From Paraglaciecola polaris LMG 21857 (lineage in GTDB: Bacteria > Pseudomonadota > Gammaproteobacteria > Enterobacterales > Alteromonadaceae): a stretch of DNA of 49,292 bases. Both the position numbers and the translations under genes were made by a program. Of the stretch, positions 34,008 to 42,021 are shown piece after piece (position 1 is the stretch's first letter; every line of letters starts with the position of its first letter). The stretch spans positions 1 through 49,292 of the forward strand of contig NZ_BAER01000013.1 in assembly GCF_000315055.1 (NCBI RefSeq). The letters run 5' to 3'. The notes beneath the pieces were generated by a model, which worked only from the letters and a program-made list of their open reading frames with translations, did not search any database and was not told the origin of the DNA.

Positions 34008-35414
34008 TTACTCTTCTACTTTTACTGCCCAAAGATCATATTCGTTGCTATGAATAATTTGTGCCCAGATGATATCGCCTGGCTCTACATCAAACCCATC
34101 AGTTAAATGCACATTGCCATCAATTTCAGGGGCATCTGCGTAACAACGACCCACAGCACCTTCTGGTGTGACTTCATCAATAATTACTTGGTATTCTAAA
34201 CCAATTTTTTCTTTTAGCTTAGCTGTGCTGATCTGTGATTGTTTTTGCATGAAACGCTCAAAACGCTCCTGCTTAACGTCTTCGCTTATGGGGTCTGGCA
34301 ATTCATTTGCTTTGGCGCCTTCCACATCAGAATATTTAAAACAGCCCACTCGGTCTAATTGCGCTTCATCTAAGAAATCCAGCAACATTTGGAAGTCTTC
34401 TTCTGTTTCACCAGGGAAGCCAACAATAAAGGTTGAACGAATCACTAACTCGGGACATAGCTCACGCCATTTTTTGATGCGCTCCATGGTGCGCTCAGCA
34501 GCAGCAGGGCGCTTCATTAATTTTAGAATACGTGGGCTGGCGTGTTGAAATGGAATATCTAGATAAGGCAACACTTTACCAGACGCCATCAGTGGCATGA
34601 CTTTGTCTACTGACGGGTAGGGGTAAACGTAATGCAGACGTACCCACATGCCCATTTCGCCGAGCTTTTTGCACAATTCAGTCATGTTGGTTTTAACTGG
34701 CATGCCGTCCCAGAAACCCATTTTATTTTTAACATCAACGCCATAGGCACTGGTGTCTTGTGAAATGACTAATAATTCTTTTACACCGGCATTTTTTAAA
34801 CGTTTGGCTTCATCTAATATTTCACCAATAGGACGGCTGACTAAATCGCCGCGCATGGATGGAATAATGCAGAAGGTGCATCTGTGATTACAGCCTTCAG
34901 ATATTTTTAAATACGCATAATGGCGAGGCGTTAGTTTCACGCCTATATCTGGCACTAGGTTTAAATAAGGATTATGGCTCGGTTGTGGCAGGTGCTCGTG
35001 AACCTGATTAACCACCTCTTCGTAGGCGTGAGGTCCGGTTATGGCGAGTACATTTGGGTGTACTTCGCGAATTTCGTCTTCTTTTATACCTAAGCAGCCA
35101 GTGACGATCACTTTACCATTTTCCGCTAATGCTTCACCTATGGTATCCAGTGATTCTTGTACTGCCGTATCGATGAAACCACAGGTATTCACGATGACCA
35201 AATCTGCGTCATTGTAGGTGTTTACCACGTCGTACCCTTCGGTGCGAAGTTGGGTCAAAATACGCTCAGAATCAACCAGGTTTTTTGGGCAGCCCAGGCT
35301 AACAAAACCAATTCGTGAACCTGTCGATAAGGTGTTTGGCTTGTCGGCTTCTAGGATCTTTACCGGTGTTTCTAGGGTGGTAGTTTGCTTGGGATTAAAG
35401 GTTTCAACAGTCAT
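34008..35414 (-). CDS. rimO: Ribosomal protein uS12 methylthiotransferase RimO
   Basis: Radical-SAM enzyme of 468 residues that methylthiolates an aspartate (Asp88 in E. coli numbering) of ribosomal protein uS12. The UPF0004 domain carries cysteines in L-G-C-P-K-N, N-T-C-G-F and T-G-C-L-G (about 42, 78, 107). The radical-SAM cluster is C175-x3-C179-x2-C182 ([11 protein letters not shown]), and the TRAM domain occupies about 390-468. ATG 35414 is preferred over TTG 35417. It is somewhat longer than the E. coli enzyme (about 441), mainly at the N-terminus. Its C-terminal part is likely the replacement supplied by the inserted segment; the original end may be the fragment at 24995. If so, this is a chimera, with a junction near 34270-34290. 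Confidence 0.95.
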   Translation of the reverse strand: MTVETFNPKQTTTLETPVKILEADKPNTLSTGSRIGFVSLGCPKNLVDSERILTQLRTEGYDVVNTYNDADLVIVNTCGFIDTAVQESLDTIGEALAENGKVIVTGCLGIKEDEIREVHPNVLAITGPHAYEEVVNQVHEHLPQPSHNPYLNLVPDIGVKLTPRHYAYLKISEGCNHRCTFCIIPSMRGDLVSRPIGEILDEAKRLKNAGVKELLVISQDTSAYGVDVKNKMGFWDGMPVKTNMTELCKKLGEMGMWVRLHYVYPYPSVDKVMPLMASGKVLPYLDIPFQHASPRILKLMKRPAAAERTMERIKKWRELCPELVIRSTFIVGFPGETEEDFQMLLDFLDEAQLDRVGCFKYSDVEGAKANELPDPISEDVKQERFERFMQKQSQISTAKLKEKIGLEYQVIIDEVTPEGAVGRCYADAPEIDGNVHLTDGFDVEPGDIIWAQIIHSNEYDLWAVKVEE

Positions 35415-35527
35415 CAAATGCTCAAAATAAAGTAGTGTATCGCGGCGTTTGCCAATTGCGGGGATTATAGCGGAATTGCGTTGTGAATGTCATGACAAAC
35501 AGATGGTCTGTCATATTGGGCAAGATA

Positions 35528-35562
35528 CACTCACCAGTGACAGGTAAATTCGCTGGTGAGTG
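35528..35562. terminator. Hairpin between rimO and PepSY gene
   Basis: Perfect 10-bp stem CACTCACCAG/CTGGTGAGTG with a 15-nt loop. A smaller inverted repeat (ATGACA/TGTCAT, 35492-35514) lies beside it. It follows the minus-strand PepSY gene; no T-run is present. Confidence 0.5.
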
Positions 35563-35622
35563 AGTCTATGGATATTAAGGTCAGTTAGCTGCGTGTATGC
35601 TGTCCCTAGGAAGGTCGACTGG

Positions 35623-36741
35623 TCATGATTGTTTTTGGCTTTGCCTTTGCTGGCGATTACGCTTGGACTGGGTTTTCATTTTACGGGTTTTATAAAATAA
35701 ATAGCCGCCGGTGAAGCCAAGCAGCAATGGGCTTAAACCCAAAATAGACCATACGACTTTACTCAACAAGCCTGCAAAATCGCCAAAGTGCAGTTTTCTA
35801 AAACTGTCAATGATTACGGCGCTGGTGGTGTTATTGCGAACATCTTGCTGGTGGACCCATTCTCCTGTTTGGCTGTCGAAGGTGACGGTACTGGCGTATT
35901 CGCTGTTAAGGGGATTATTTGTCGGGACATCACCAAAGAAGGTGATCTGCATCCCGTCTTCATACGGCAGTACCAAGTAAGTAGGGGTAAAGTCATTTAT
36001 CCGAGTTTTCGCTTTGTCATGTAAGCGCTGAATGGAAAGTTGCTCATTGTATCTGGGGGCCACTTGGCTAGGAATGTCGTCGTGGGCATGATCGGTGAAC
36101 TCATGTATCAGTTCGGTGATATTCCAGTAACCACCGGTGATGGCTAAAATCAATAAAATGGGGGAGGCAATAATGCCGAGCATTTTGTGCATGTCGCTGA
36201 ACAAAATGCGTTTCGCGCTTTGCCAGCGTAAGGTAAAGAAGCGGTGCCAGAACTTACGATAAATAATCAGGCCACTACCGGCTAAAAACAGCAATATGCA
36301 CGACACCACAAAACCTACGGCTATGCCTGCGTCATGCAATAATAGGGTGAAATGTAAGTCCAATAACCAGTCGGTGAAATCACTGTGCAGGCCTACTGGT
36401 GTTGATAGCGGATCCCCAGTGTACTGGTTAACGTACACTTTAAACCAGTCATTACTTTTATGCTGAATAATATAGGCGGCATCAGAGCGTTGCTTGTCGT
36501 CAAATAATTCCCAAGTGCCGACCTCAAAATTGGGATGCGCGCTTTTCACTGAACGGATAAGCGTGTCCAAGGGTAATCGTTCAGCAGTGTTTGCTGCATT
36601 GACTTGCAATTTTTCTGGCATTAGTAGACTGTCGATTTCAGACTTAAAGACTAAAATACTGCCGGTTAAGGAAATAAGCAGCAGGGGAATAAGCGCAATC
36701 AGGGCGCTATAAGCATGCCATTTATGGAGTGTTTTTCGCAT
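35623..36741 (-). CDS. PepSY-associated TM (PiuB-like) protein
   Basis: Inner-membrane protein of 372 residues with about four membrane helices: near 10-33 (A-L-I-A-L-I-P-L-L-L-I-S-L-T-G-S), 135-160, 185-208 and 340-360. Landmarks are L-H-K-W-H at the start, L-H-F-T-L-L-L-H near 130, D-M-H-K-M-L-G and F-R-K-L-H-F-G-D. This is the PepSY-associated transmembrane family, frequently next to siderophore receptors and thought to reduce or release iron in the periplasm. The C-terminal tail is very basic and glutamine-rich. It lies downstream of a siderophore-type receptor on the same strand, behind an intergenic terminator that would reduce but not abolish co-expression. AAGGAT precedes the ATG. Confidence 0.85.
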   Translation of the reverse strand: MRKTLHKWHAYSALIALIPLLLISLTGSILVFKSEIDSLLMPEKLQVNAANTAERLPLDTLIRSVKSAHPNFEVGTWELFDDKQRSDAAYIIQHKSNDWFKVYVNQYTGDPLSTPVGLHSDFTDWLLDLHFTLLLHDAGIAVGFVVSCILLFLAGSGLIIYRKFWHRFFTLRWQSAKRILFSDMHKMLGIIASPILLILAITGGYWNITELIHEFTDHAHDDIPSQVAPRYNEQLSIQRLHDKAKTRINDFTPTYLVLPYEDGMQITFFGDVPTNNPLNSEYASTVTFDSQTGEWVHQQDVRNNTTSAVIIDSFRKLHFGDFAGLLSKVVWSILGLSPLLLGFTGGYLFYKTRKMKTQSKRNRQQRQSQKQS

Positions 36742-36763
36742 GATGTTAGATCCTTAACTAAGC

Positions 36764-36799
36764 AAAAAAAACGATATGCATTAGGTGCCATATCGTTTT
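36764..36799 (-). terminator. Terminator between siderophore receptor and PepSY gene
   Basis: Stem AAAACGATATG (36768-36778) with CATATCGTTTT (36789-36799), loop 10 nt. On the minus strand it is followed by a run of eight T, so it is a canonical terminator for the receptor mRNA. Confidence 0.85.
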
Positions 36800-36870
36800 C
36801 AATCGAGCCTGCCTCTTGAGTTAAAAAGCGCTCTTTGTGTAATGTAAATATCGGATATCGCGTTAACTAT

Positions 36871-39012
36871 TTATAATTTCCAGCTCAAGGTGGCATTGTA
36901 ATTTACCGGTGCGCCGTAAAAGCCTTGTGCCCAATACAAACTATTAATGTATTTTTCATCTGTGGCATTGTTGACATTCACCGTTAAGGTAATGGCGTCG
37001 TTAAACTGATATCGGGCCATTAAATCCACTACGCTATAGGCATCTTGTGTGGTGGTTATGGTGTCTCCCGCGTTAGTGAACCCTTCCCCGACAACACCTT
37101 GATCGCGTGATGTCTTGTTCTGCCAGCGCATGTTAATGCCCACACTGAATTGATCCCATTGCTGAAACTGATAGGTAGCGCCGAGCTTTAATAGCTGACT
37201 GGGGGTATAGGCTTTTACTGTTTCATCGCCGTCAATATCGAAATCGGTATAGCCGAAACTGACCTGTAAGCCATCGGTCAGTTGCCCAGCAATATCCAGT
37301 TCAAATCCGTTACTGTTTATGCCGTCTGCGCCAATATAGCGTTGTGCCGCGATTGGAAAATCCGCGGTGGCGGGATCAATAATGGCCACATTGACTTGTT
37401 CAATATCGAAGTACGCAAGTGAGGTGATAAGTGAATCATTTAGCCATTGACGTTTAACCCCGATTTCACGGCTTTCACCGGTTATGGGGGCAAGAATGTT
37501 GTCATTAATATCCACTTGAGTTTGCGACACAAAGGTTTCGGTGTAACTGGCGTAGGCTACCGTGTTGGGCATGAATTCATATACCGCACCTAAATAAGGA
37601 ATAAATTCATCGTTATTGACATCTTGCAACACTCCATAAGATGTCCCTTGTGCCTGCCATTCGTTAAAACGACCGCCTGCGATGATATGTAAGCCATCGG
37701 CAACATTAAAACGTCCGGTAAAGTAAGCGGCTTTTTGCTTCGTTTGTACGTCACTGCCAGTTAAGGCATCGGCGAAGGTGGGTTTAGGCGTGTTGCCGTT
37801 CCAAGTATTCAAATTGGTGATGGGAGGAAATCCATTACCTGTGGTGTAGTCATATAATGATGAGTCTGTGTAGCTCATTTTTGCGTAATTAAGCCCAAAT
37901 ACCACTTGGTGATCCCGGTTAAATAAGCTGAAATCGCCACTCACATAGACATCGAATAAGTTATGTTCATCGTCTAAGTCATATTCACTGCCATAACCGG
38001 TTAAGCCAAGCTCGGTTTCTTTATCAGGGGTACCAAACACATAAAATAATTCAGTATCTTCATCTGTGGTCTTATGGGAATACGTACTGCGAAGGGACCA
38101 ATTGTCGTTGAAATAATGGCTCAGCTCTATCACGGTATTGTTTTTGATAACCGTCCAGTTTGACCAGTCCGCAGACGTGTTGGTCGACGTATCATAGTTG
38201 GTTGCGCTGCCGTCTGTGTAAAATAAGGGTAGGGCACCCCAGTTGTTGCCTTTTGCTTTGTTATCAAGATAACTGTGGCTAAACGATAGCTTAGTGCTGT
38301 CGGTTAGATTGGCCTCAACAAAACCGTAAACTAACGTTTTATCTTGCTCGTAGCGATCAAGGTACGAGTCTTGTTCTTGTTTAACCGCCACGACTCTAGC
38401 GGCTATGTTGTCGGTAATGGGGGTGGATACATCTGCATCAATACGGTGGTTATTCCATGAGCCTACCGTGGCGTTTACCTTGGCTTGTGTCTCAGCCGTG
38501 GGCCGTTTGCGAATAAAGTTGATAGTGGCTGATGGATTACCTACACCGGTCATCAGGCCATTCGCCCCGCGTATGACTTCAACCCTTTCATAAATTGCGG
38601 TGTCTTCATCTGCGTGGTTATTGCCGCTGGTTAACGGTAATCCAATGCCGTCGATTTGAAAGTTAGTTATATCGAAACCCCTAGCGGTGTAATAGGTACG
38701 GTCGGTTTCAATACGCTGTACGTTCACCCCGGTCGCACTGTCTAGGGCGTCATTAATATCGTTTAACTGGAAATCTTGCATCTGCGCGCTGGTGATCACT
38801 GAAACCGATTGGGGAATGTCAAATATATCCAAATCTAGGCGTGATGCGCCGCTCGCGGAGTGAGCACCGTAGCCATCAATATATGAACCAGTTACTTCTA
38901 TCTTCTCAATCGCCTTTGAGTCGTTGTTATCTGTTGTTTGCGCAAGTGCTATGTTGGAAAAAAGTGTGAACAGTGTGAACAGTGTGAAATAGCTGAATCT
39001 GTGGTTGGTCAT
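36871..39012 (-). CDS. TonB-dependent siderophore receptor
   Basis: Outer-membrane receptor of 713 residues. Signal peptide (F-T-L-F-T-L-F-T-L-F-S-N-I-A-L-A), then I-E-K-I-E-V-T-G-S-Y. The plug has D-I-P-Q-S-V-S-V-I-T, R-G-F-D-I-T-N-F-Q-I-D-G-I-G and V-E-V-I-R-G-A-N-G-L-M-T-G-V-G-N-P-S-A-T-I-N-F-I-R, the pattern of FhuE/FpvA-type ferric-siderophore receptors. The barrel ends N-A-T-L-S-W-K-L. It would import a ferric hydroxamate or catecholate chelate with TonB energy. A Fur-box-like element lies about 80 bp upstream. The signal peptide contains a short direct repeat (F-T-L three times, DNA near 38970-38990). Confidence 0.92.
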   Translation of the reverse strand: MTNHRFSYFTLFTLFTLFSNIALAQTTDNNDSKAIEKIEVTGSYIDGYGAHSASGASRLDLDIFDIPQSVSVITSAQMQDFQLNDINDALDSATGVNVQRIETDRTYYTARGFDITNFQIDGIGLPLTSGNNHADEDTAIYERVEVIRGANGLMTGVGNPSATINFIRKRPTAETQAKVNATVGSWNNHRIDADVSTPITDNIAARVVAVKQEQDSYLDRYEQDKTLVYGFVEANLTDSTKLSFSHSYLDNKAKGNNWGALPLFYTDGSATNYDTSTNTSADWSNWTVIKNNTVIELSHYFNDNWSLRSTYSHKTTDEDTELFYVFGTPDKETELGLTGYGSEYDLDDEHNLFDVYVSGDFSLFNRDHQVVFGLNYAKMSYTDSSLYDYTTGNGFPPITNLNTWNGNTPKPTFADALTGSDVQTKQKAAYFTGRFNVADGLHIIAGGRFNEWQAQGTSYGVLQDVNNDEFIPYLGAVYEFMPNTVAYASYTETFVSQTQVDINDNILAPITGESREIGVKRQWLNDSLITSLAYFDIEQVNVAIIDPATADFPIAAQRYIGADGINSNGFELDIAGQLTDGLQVSFGYTDFDIDGDETVKAYTPSQLLKLGATYQFQQWDQFSVGINMRWQNKTSRDQGVVGEGFTNAGDTITTTQDAYSVVDLMARYQFNDAITLTVNVNNATDEKYINSLYWAQGFYGAPVNYNATLSWKL

Positions 39013-39090
39013 GATCTTGAGCAGTGCCTTTATATTAAATCAAGTTGAAATATTGCGAGACAAAGATTGTTACATATCAAAAAGGTAATG

Positions 39091-39112
39091 TAAATAATAG
39101 CTATTCGCATTT
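39091..39112 (-). promoter_or_regulatory. Fur-box-like operator
   Basis: On the minus strand the segment reads AATGCGAATAGCTATTATTT, with a 10-bp perfect palindrome AATAGCTATT. It resembles iron-repressor boxes and lies upstream of a siderophore receptor, as expected for Fur control. Confidence 0.6.
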
Positions 39113-39219
39113 GAGTTATGGGTGAAGTTAATTTAACTTAACTATCTGCCTGATTTAACTTGCAGTTATCAATTCGGATGACTTATAAAGGTAGTGATAT
39201 TCGAGACTAATGTGGAGTG

Positions 39220-39972
39220 ATGGGGATTAATCTTTTAATTTGGCTGGAGCGAGCATGTTCCTTTGAAGTAGTATCCGGTTATATTATTTCCGGTTTCAAA
39301 AAGACAAATATTACTCGTTTTTGCATTGTGGCCCTGTTTGCATCAATGCTAACCAGCGCGCAAAAAGTCAATGTGGAGTTTGACCTATTCATTTCGCTGT
39401 TACATGAGCGTTACGATCCCATGCGTGCAGATGTGGGACGTGAACTTCAGAAGATGCTGGAAGGTTTGCATAATGCGTCTGAAATAGACAAGGTGAATAC
39501 CGTCAATACGTTTTTCGATAATCAACTTACCTACCAGACCGATATTGCCCTATGGCATGAAAAAGATTACTGGGCGACGCCGTTAGAGACCTTAGGAAAG
39601 GGCAGAGGCGATTGCGAAGATTACGCCATTATTAAGTACTTTATGTTGCGGTACTTAGGCGTGGCCGAAAGCCAATTGCGTTTAGTCTACGTCAAAGCAA
39701 GAATCGGTGGACCTAGAAGTAAAATTACCCAAGCACATATGGTATTGTCCTACTATTTACCTAAACAAAGTGAGCCCCTTATTTTGGATAGTTTACTGGC
39801 CGATGTGGTGCCTGCTTCCCAACGCCCAGACCTACTGCCTGTGTTTAGTTTTAATACCCAAGGATTGTGGGCTAAAGGCTCAACAAACTCAGTAGCGAGT
39901 CCCACTGCACGTTTGTCTAGATGGCGAAATGCCCTGGATAAAATAAAACTAGAGGGGATCTCGTGGGGGTAA
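39220..39972 (+). CDS. lapG: Periplasmic cysteine protease LapG-like (BTLCP)
   Basis: Transglutaminase-like cysteine protease of about 250 residues that cleaves the N-terminus of a surface adhesin in the periplasm and so frees the cell from the biofilm. The catalytic triad is visible: C132 in G-D-C-E-D-Y-A, H173 in A-H-M-V-L and D190 in L-D-S-L. Acidic residues flanking the cysteine match the calcium site known in LapG. A hydrophobic export segment lies at about 34-47 (F-C-I-V-A-L-F-A-S-M-L-T-S-A) behind an unusually long N-terminal extension, so the true start may be further in. The LapD-like gene follows after 31 bp, and the expected target site (TAAG) is present in the adhesin at 47380. 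Name assigned by family and context. Confidence 0.9.
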   Translation: MGINLLIWLERACSFEVVSGYIISGFKKTNITRFCIVALFASMLTSAQKVNVEFDLFISLLHERYDPMRADVGRELQKMLEGLHNASEIDKVNTVNTFFDNQLTYQTDIALWHEKDYWATPLETLGKGRGDCEDYAIIKYFMLRYLGVAESQLRLVYVKARIGGPRSKITQAHMVLSYYLPKQSEPLILDSLLADVVPASQRPDLLPVFSFNTQGLWAKGSTNSVASPTARLSRWRNALDKIKLEGISWG

Positions 39973-40003
39973 TTTATCTCATCAACACAAAGGTAAATGA
40001 TAC

Positions 40004-41926
40004 ATGTCGTTAGTCAGGCAGTTATGGCTATCAGTCATTTTAATTTTGCTGGCTAGCTCGCTAACCAACTTTTTCATCAGTACTTACTTTGAACGTAAAA
40101 ATCTGCAAGAGCAGTTGTATTTAAAAAATGTCGATGATGTCAATTCCTTGGCCTTGATGCTCTCCCAAGATGATAAGCAACTCACCGATATTGAATTATT
40201 GATTGCTGCAACCTTTGATGCTGGGCATTACCAACGGATTGAGTTAATTGATCCAGCGGGCGATAGCATATTTAAACGCCAGTATAGAGGTGAGCTCACT
40301 ACTGACGTGCCTGCTTTAGCGCAAAAGGTATTTCACTTTGAGGTCGAGCCTGGTATCGCTCAAGTCAGCAGTGGTTGGAATCGAATTGGTACCTTGTATC
40401 TAGAAAGTCATACTCAGTATGTACATGAAGCACTATGGCACCGTACCCAAGCCTTCTTTGTGAGCTTTATCATTATCAGCCTCGTTGCAGGGTTAATAGG
40501 CTCATTAGTGCTGCATTTTATTTTGAAGCCACTGGACATGGTAGTAGAGCAAGCCCACCGCTTCTCGGAAAAGCGTTTTATGACATTGCCCCTGCCACGT
40601 ACCAAAGAATTTGCCAAAGTCGTTTTGGCCATGAACTCATTAGCCAAGCGCTTTAAAAGCATTATTGAAGATGGTAATAAACGCCTGGATGAGCTGCGAT
40701 ATAGAGGTCAGCATGATGAGTTAACGGGATTGGCTAATTGTGAGGCATTTGAGACGTTACTCGACGCCCAGTTAAAATATCGGGATCGAGAAGGGCATAA
40801 CGTTCTGTTTATGTTGAAAATTTTCGGCATGAGTGAAATTTCATTGCGCCTTGAAAAGCAAAGGGTAGATGAAATTATTGTGGAGTTCACCCAAGTCGTA
40901 TTTGACTTCACCAAGCAAATTGAAGGGCGTTTTACGGATGTACGCTTTGGGCGTTTAAATGGTTCTGAATTTTGTATTTTGTTAACTGAAGCAGAAGATA
41001 TTCAACAGCTTAGTGATGTATTAGTTGAGGCCGTTCGTGCCTTTAAAGGCCGTTCTCGCGACATGTATGAACTGTATATTTTGCATGCGGGTGTCTATCT
41101 CTCCCCAGACGAAACACGAACTGTATTAATGCGCCGGGTTCAGGCCTTACTTATTGAGGCATCAAAAGAGCGAGCTATGGCGTTAATCGACAACAAACTA
41201 ACAATCGTGGCGCCGTTTAATGATGATATTCAATGGCGTAAAGCGTTGAATAACGCTTTGTCTGATAACATTCACGCCTTGACGTTCCCGGTGGTGAGAA
41301 AAGATGGCAGTGCTATTCATTATCAAGCCTTGATGGGATTGGAACTGGACAACGATATTCGCAAAGGCGGCTATTTTGTACACTGGGCACGACGGCTGAA
41401 TATGATCCCGCAAATTGATGTACGTATGATTGAACATATACTGGCAAAAATTGAGCGTGAGGAAAACGCTTACGATTACGCCATATTGTTGTCATACGAA
41501 ACCATGATTGACGAGCCAGCATTAACAAGCATATTAAATTTATTAAACCGCGATAAAAGCTTGGCGCAACATGTCTGCCTTGAAGTTAGAGAAAGTGTTG
41601 CATCGGCGCATTTTGATCTGTTCAAACATTTTACCCTGACGCTCAAGGACACAGGCTGCAAAATAGGCTTAAAACGAGTAGGGGATTCATTCTCAACTTT
41701 ACTTGATTTACAAGAGCTCGGGTTGGATTACATTAAAATTGACAGTGCGTTTGTGTATAACGTGTCGATTAATGTGTCGAATCAGAATTTTCTGCGTGGC
41801 TTATGCTCGTTAGCGCATTCACTGGGGATAGTGGTGATAGCGGACGGGGTGACCAGTAAAGAGGATGGCGATACACTCTTTGAGAGTGGGTTTGATGGCA
41901 TGATATCGTTAATGCAGCAGTTTTAA
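40004..41926 (+). CDS. lapD: LapD-like c-di-GMP receptor (degenerate GGDEF-EAL)
   Basis: Inner-membrane receptor of 640 residues. Helix 1 (about 8-27), a periplasmic domain (30-147), helix 2 (148-172), a HAMP linker, then GGDEF-like and EAL-like domains. The GGDEF motif is degenerate (L-N-G-S-E-F, 318-323) and the EAL motif is replaced by Q-A-L-M-G-L (441-446), so it should bind but not make or cleave c-di-GMP. Residue W125 (S-S-G-W-N-R-I-G) matches in position the tryptophan through which LapD contacts LapG in Pseudomonas. When c-di-GMP is high, LapD sequesters LapG and the adhesin stays on the surface. It shares an operon with lapG and converges on the exporter genes. Confidence 0.92.
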   Translation: MSLVRQLWLSVILILLASSLTNFFISTYFERKNLQEQLYLKNVDDVNSLALMLSQDDKQLTDIELLIAATFDAGHYQRIELIDPAGDSIFKRQYRGELTTDVPALAQKVFHFEVEPGIAQVSSGWNRIGTLYLESHTQYVHEALWHRTQAFFVSFIIISLVAGLIGSLVLHFILKPLDMVVEQAHRFSEKRFMTLPLPRTKEFAKVVLAMNSLAKRFKSIIEDGNKRLDELRYRGQHDELTGLANCEAFETLLDAQLKYRDREGHNVLFMLKIFGMSEISLRLEKQRVDEIIVEFTQVVFDFTKQIEGRFTDVRFGRLNGSEFCILLTEAEDIQQLSDVLVEAVRAFKGRSRDMYELYILHAGVYLSPDETRTVLMRRVQALLIEASKERAMALIDNKLTIVAPFNDDIQWRKALNNALSDNIHALTFPVVRKDGSAIHYQALMGLELDNDIRKGGYFVHWARRLNMIPQIDVRMIEHILAKIEREENAYDYAILLSYETMIDEPALTSILNLLNRDKSLAQHVCLEVRESVASAHFDLFKHFTLTLKDTGCKIGLKRVGDSFSTLLDLQELGLDYIKIDSAFVYNVSINVSNQNFLRGLCSLAHSLGIVVIADGVTSKEDGDTLFESGFDGMISLMQQF

Positions 41927-42021
41927 CTGGCACAATTCACGCGTTTTGGTACATGTTATGTTGTGGGCCGCTTATTGCTAATGGTTTGCAATATGTTGCC
42001 CATGTGTCTGCTGTGGCATTA

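Larger units (their letters stand above)
25290..34290. other. Putative ~9-kb island inserted in rimO
   Basis: Bounded by two direct-orientation copies of the rimO 3' region (fragment 24995-25312, complete gene 34008-35414). The interval looks more AT-rich than its flanks by eye and holds a self-contained cargo: PepSY protein, PepSY-reductase fusion, small ORF, CadC-like regulator and TonB receptor. Boundaries are approximate, set where the two RimO copies stop aligning. No integrase, transposase or clear att repeat was recognised, so entry by homologous recombination is as possible as site-specific integration. Confidence 0.55.
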
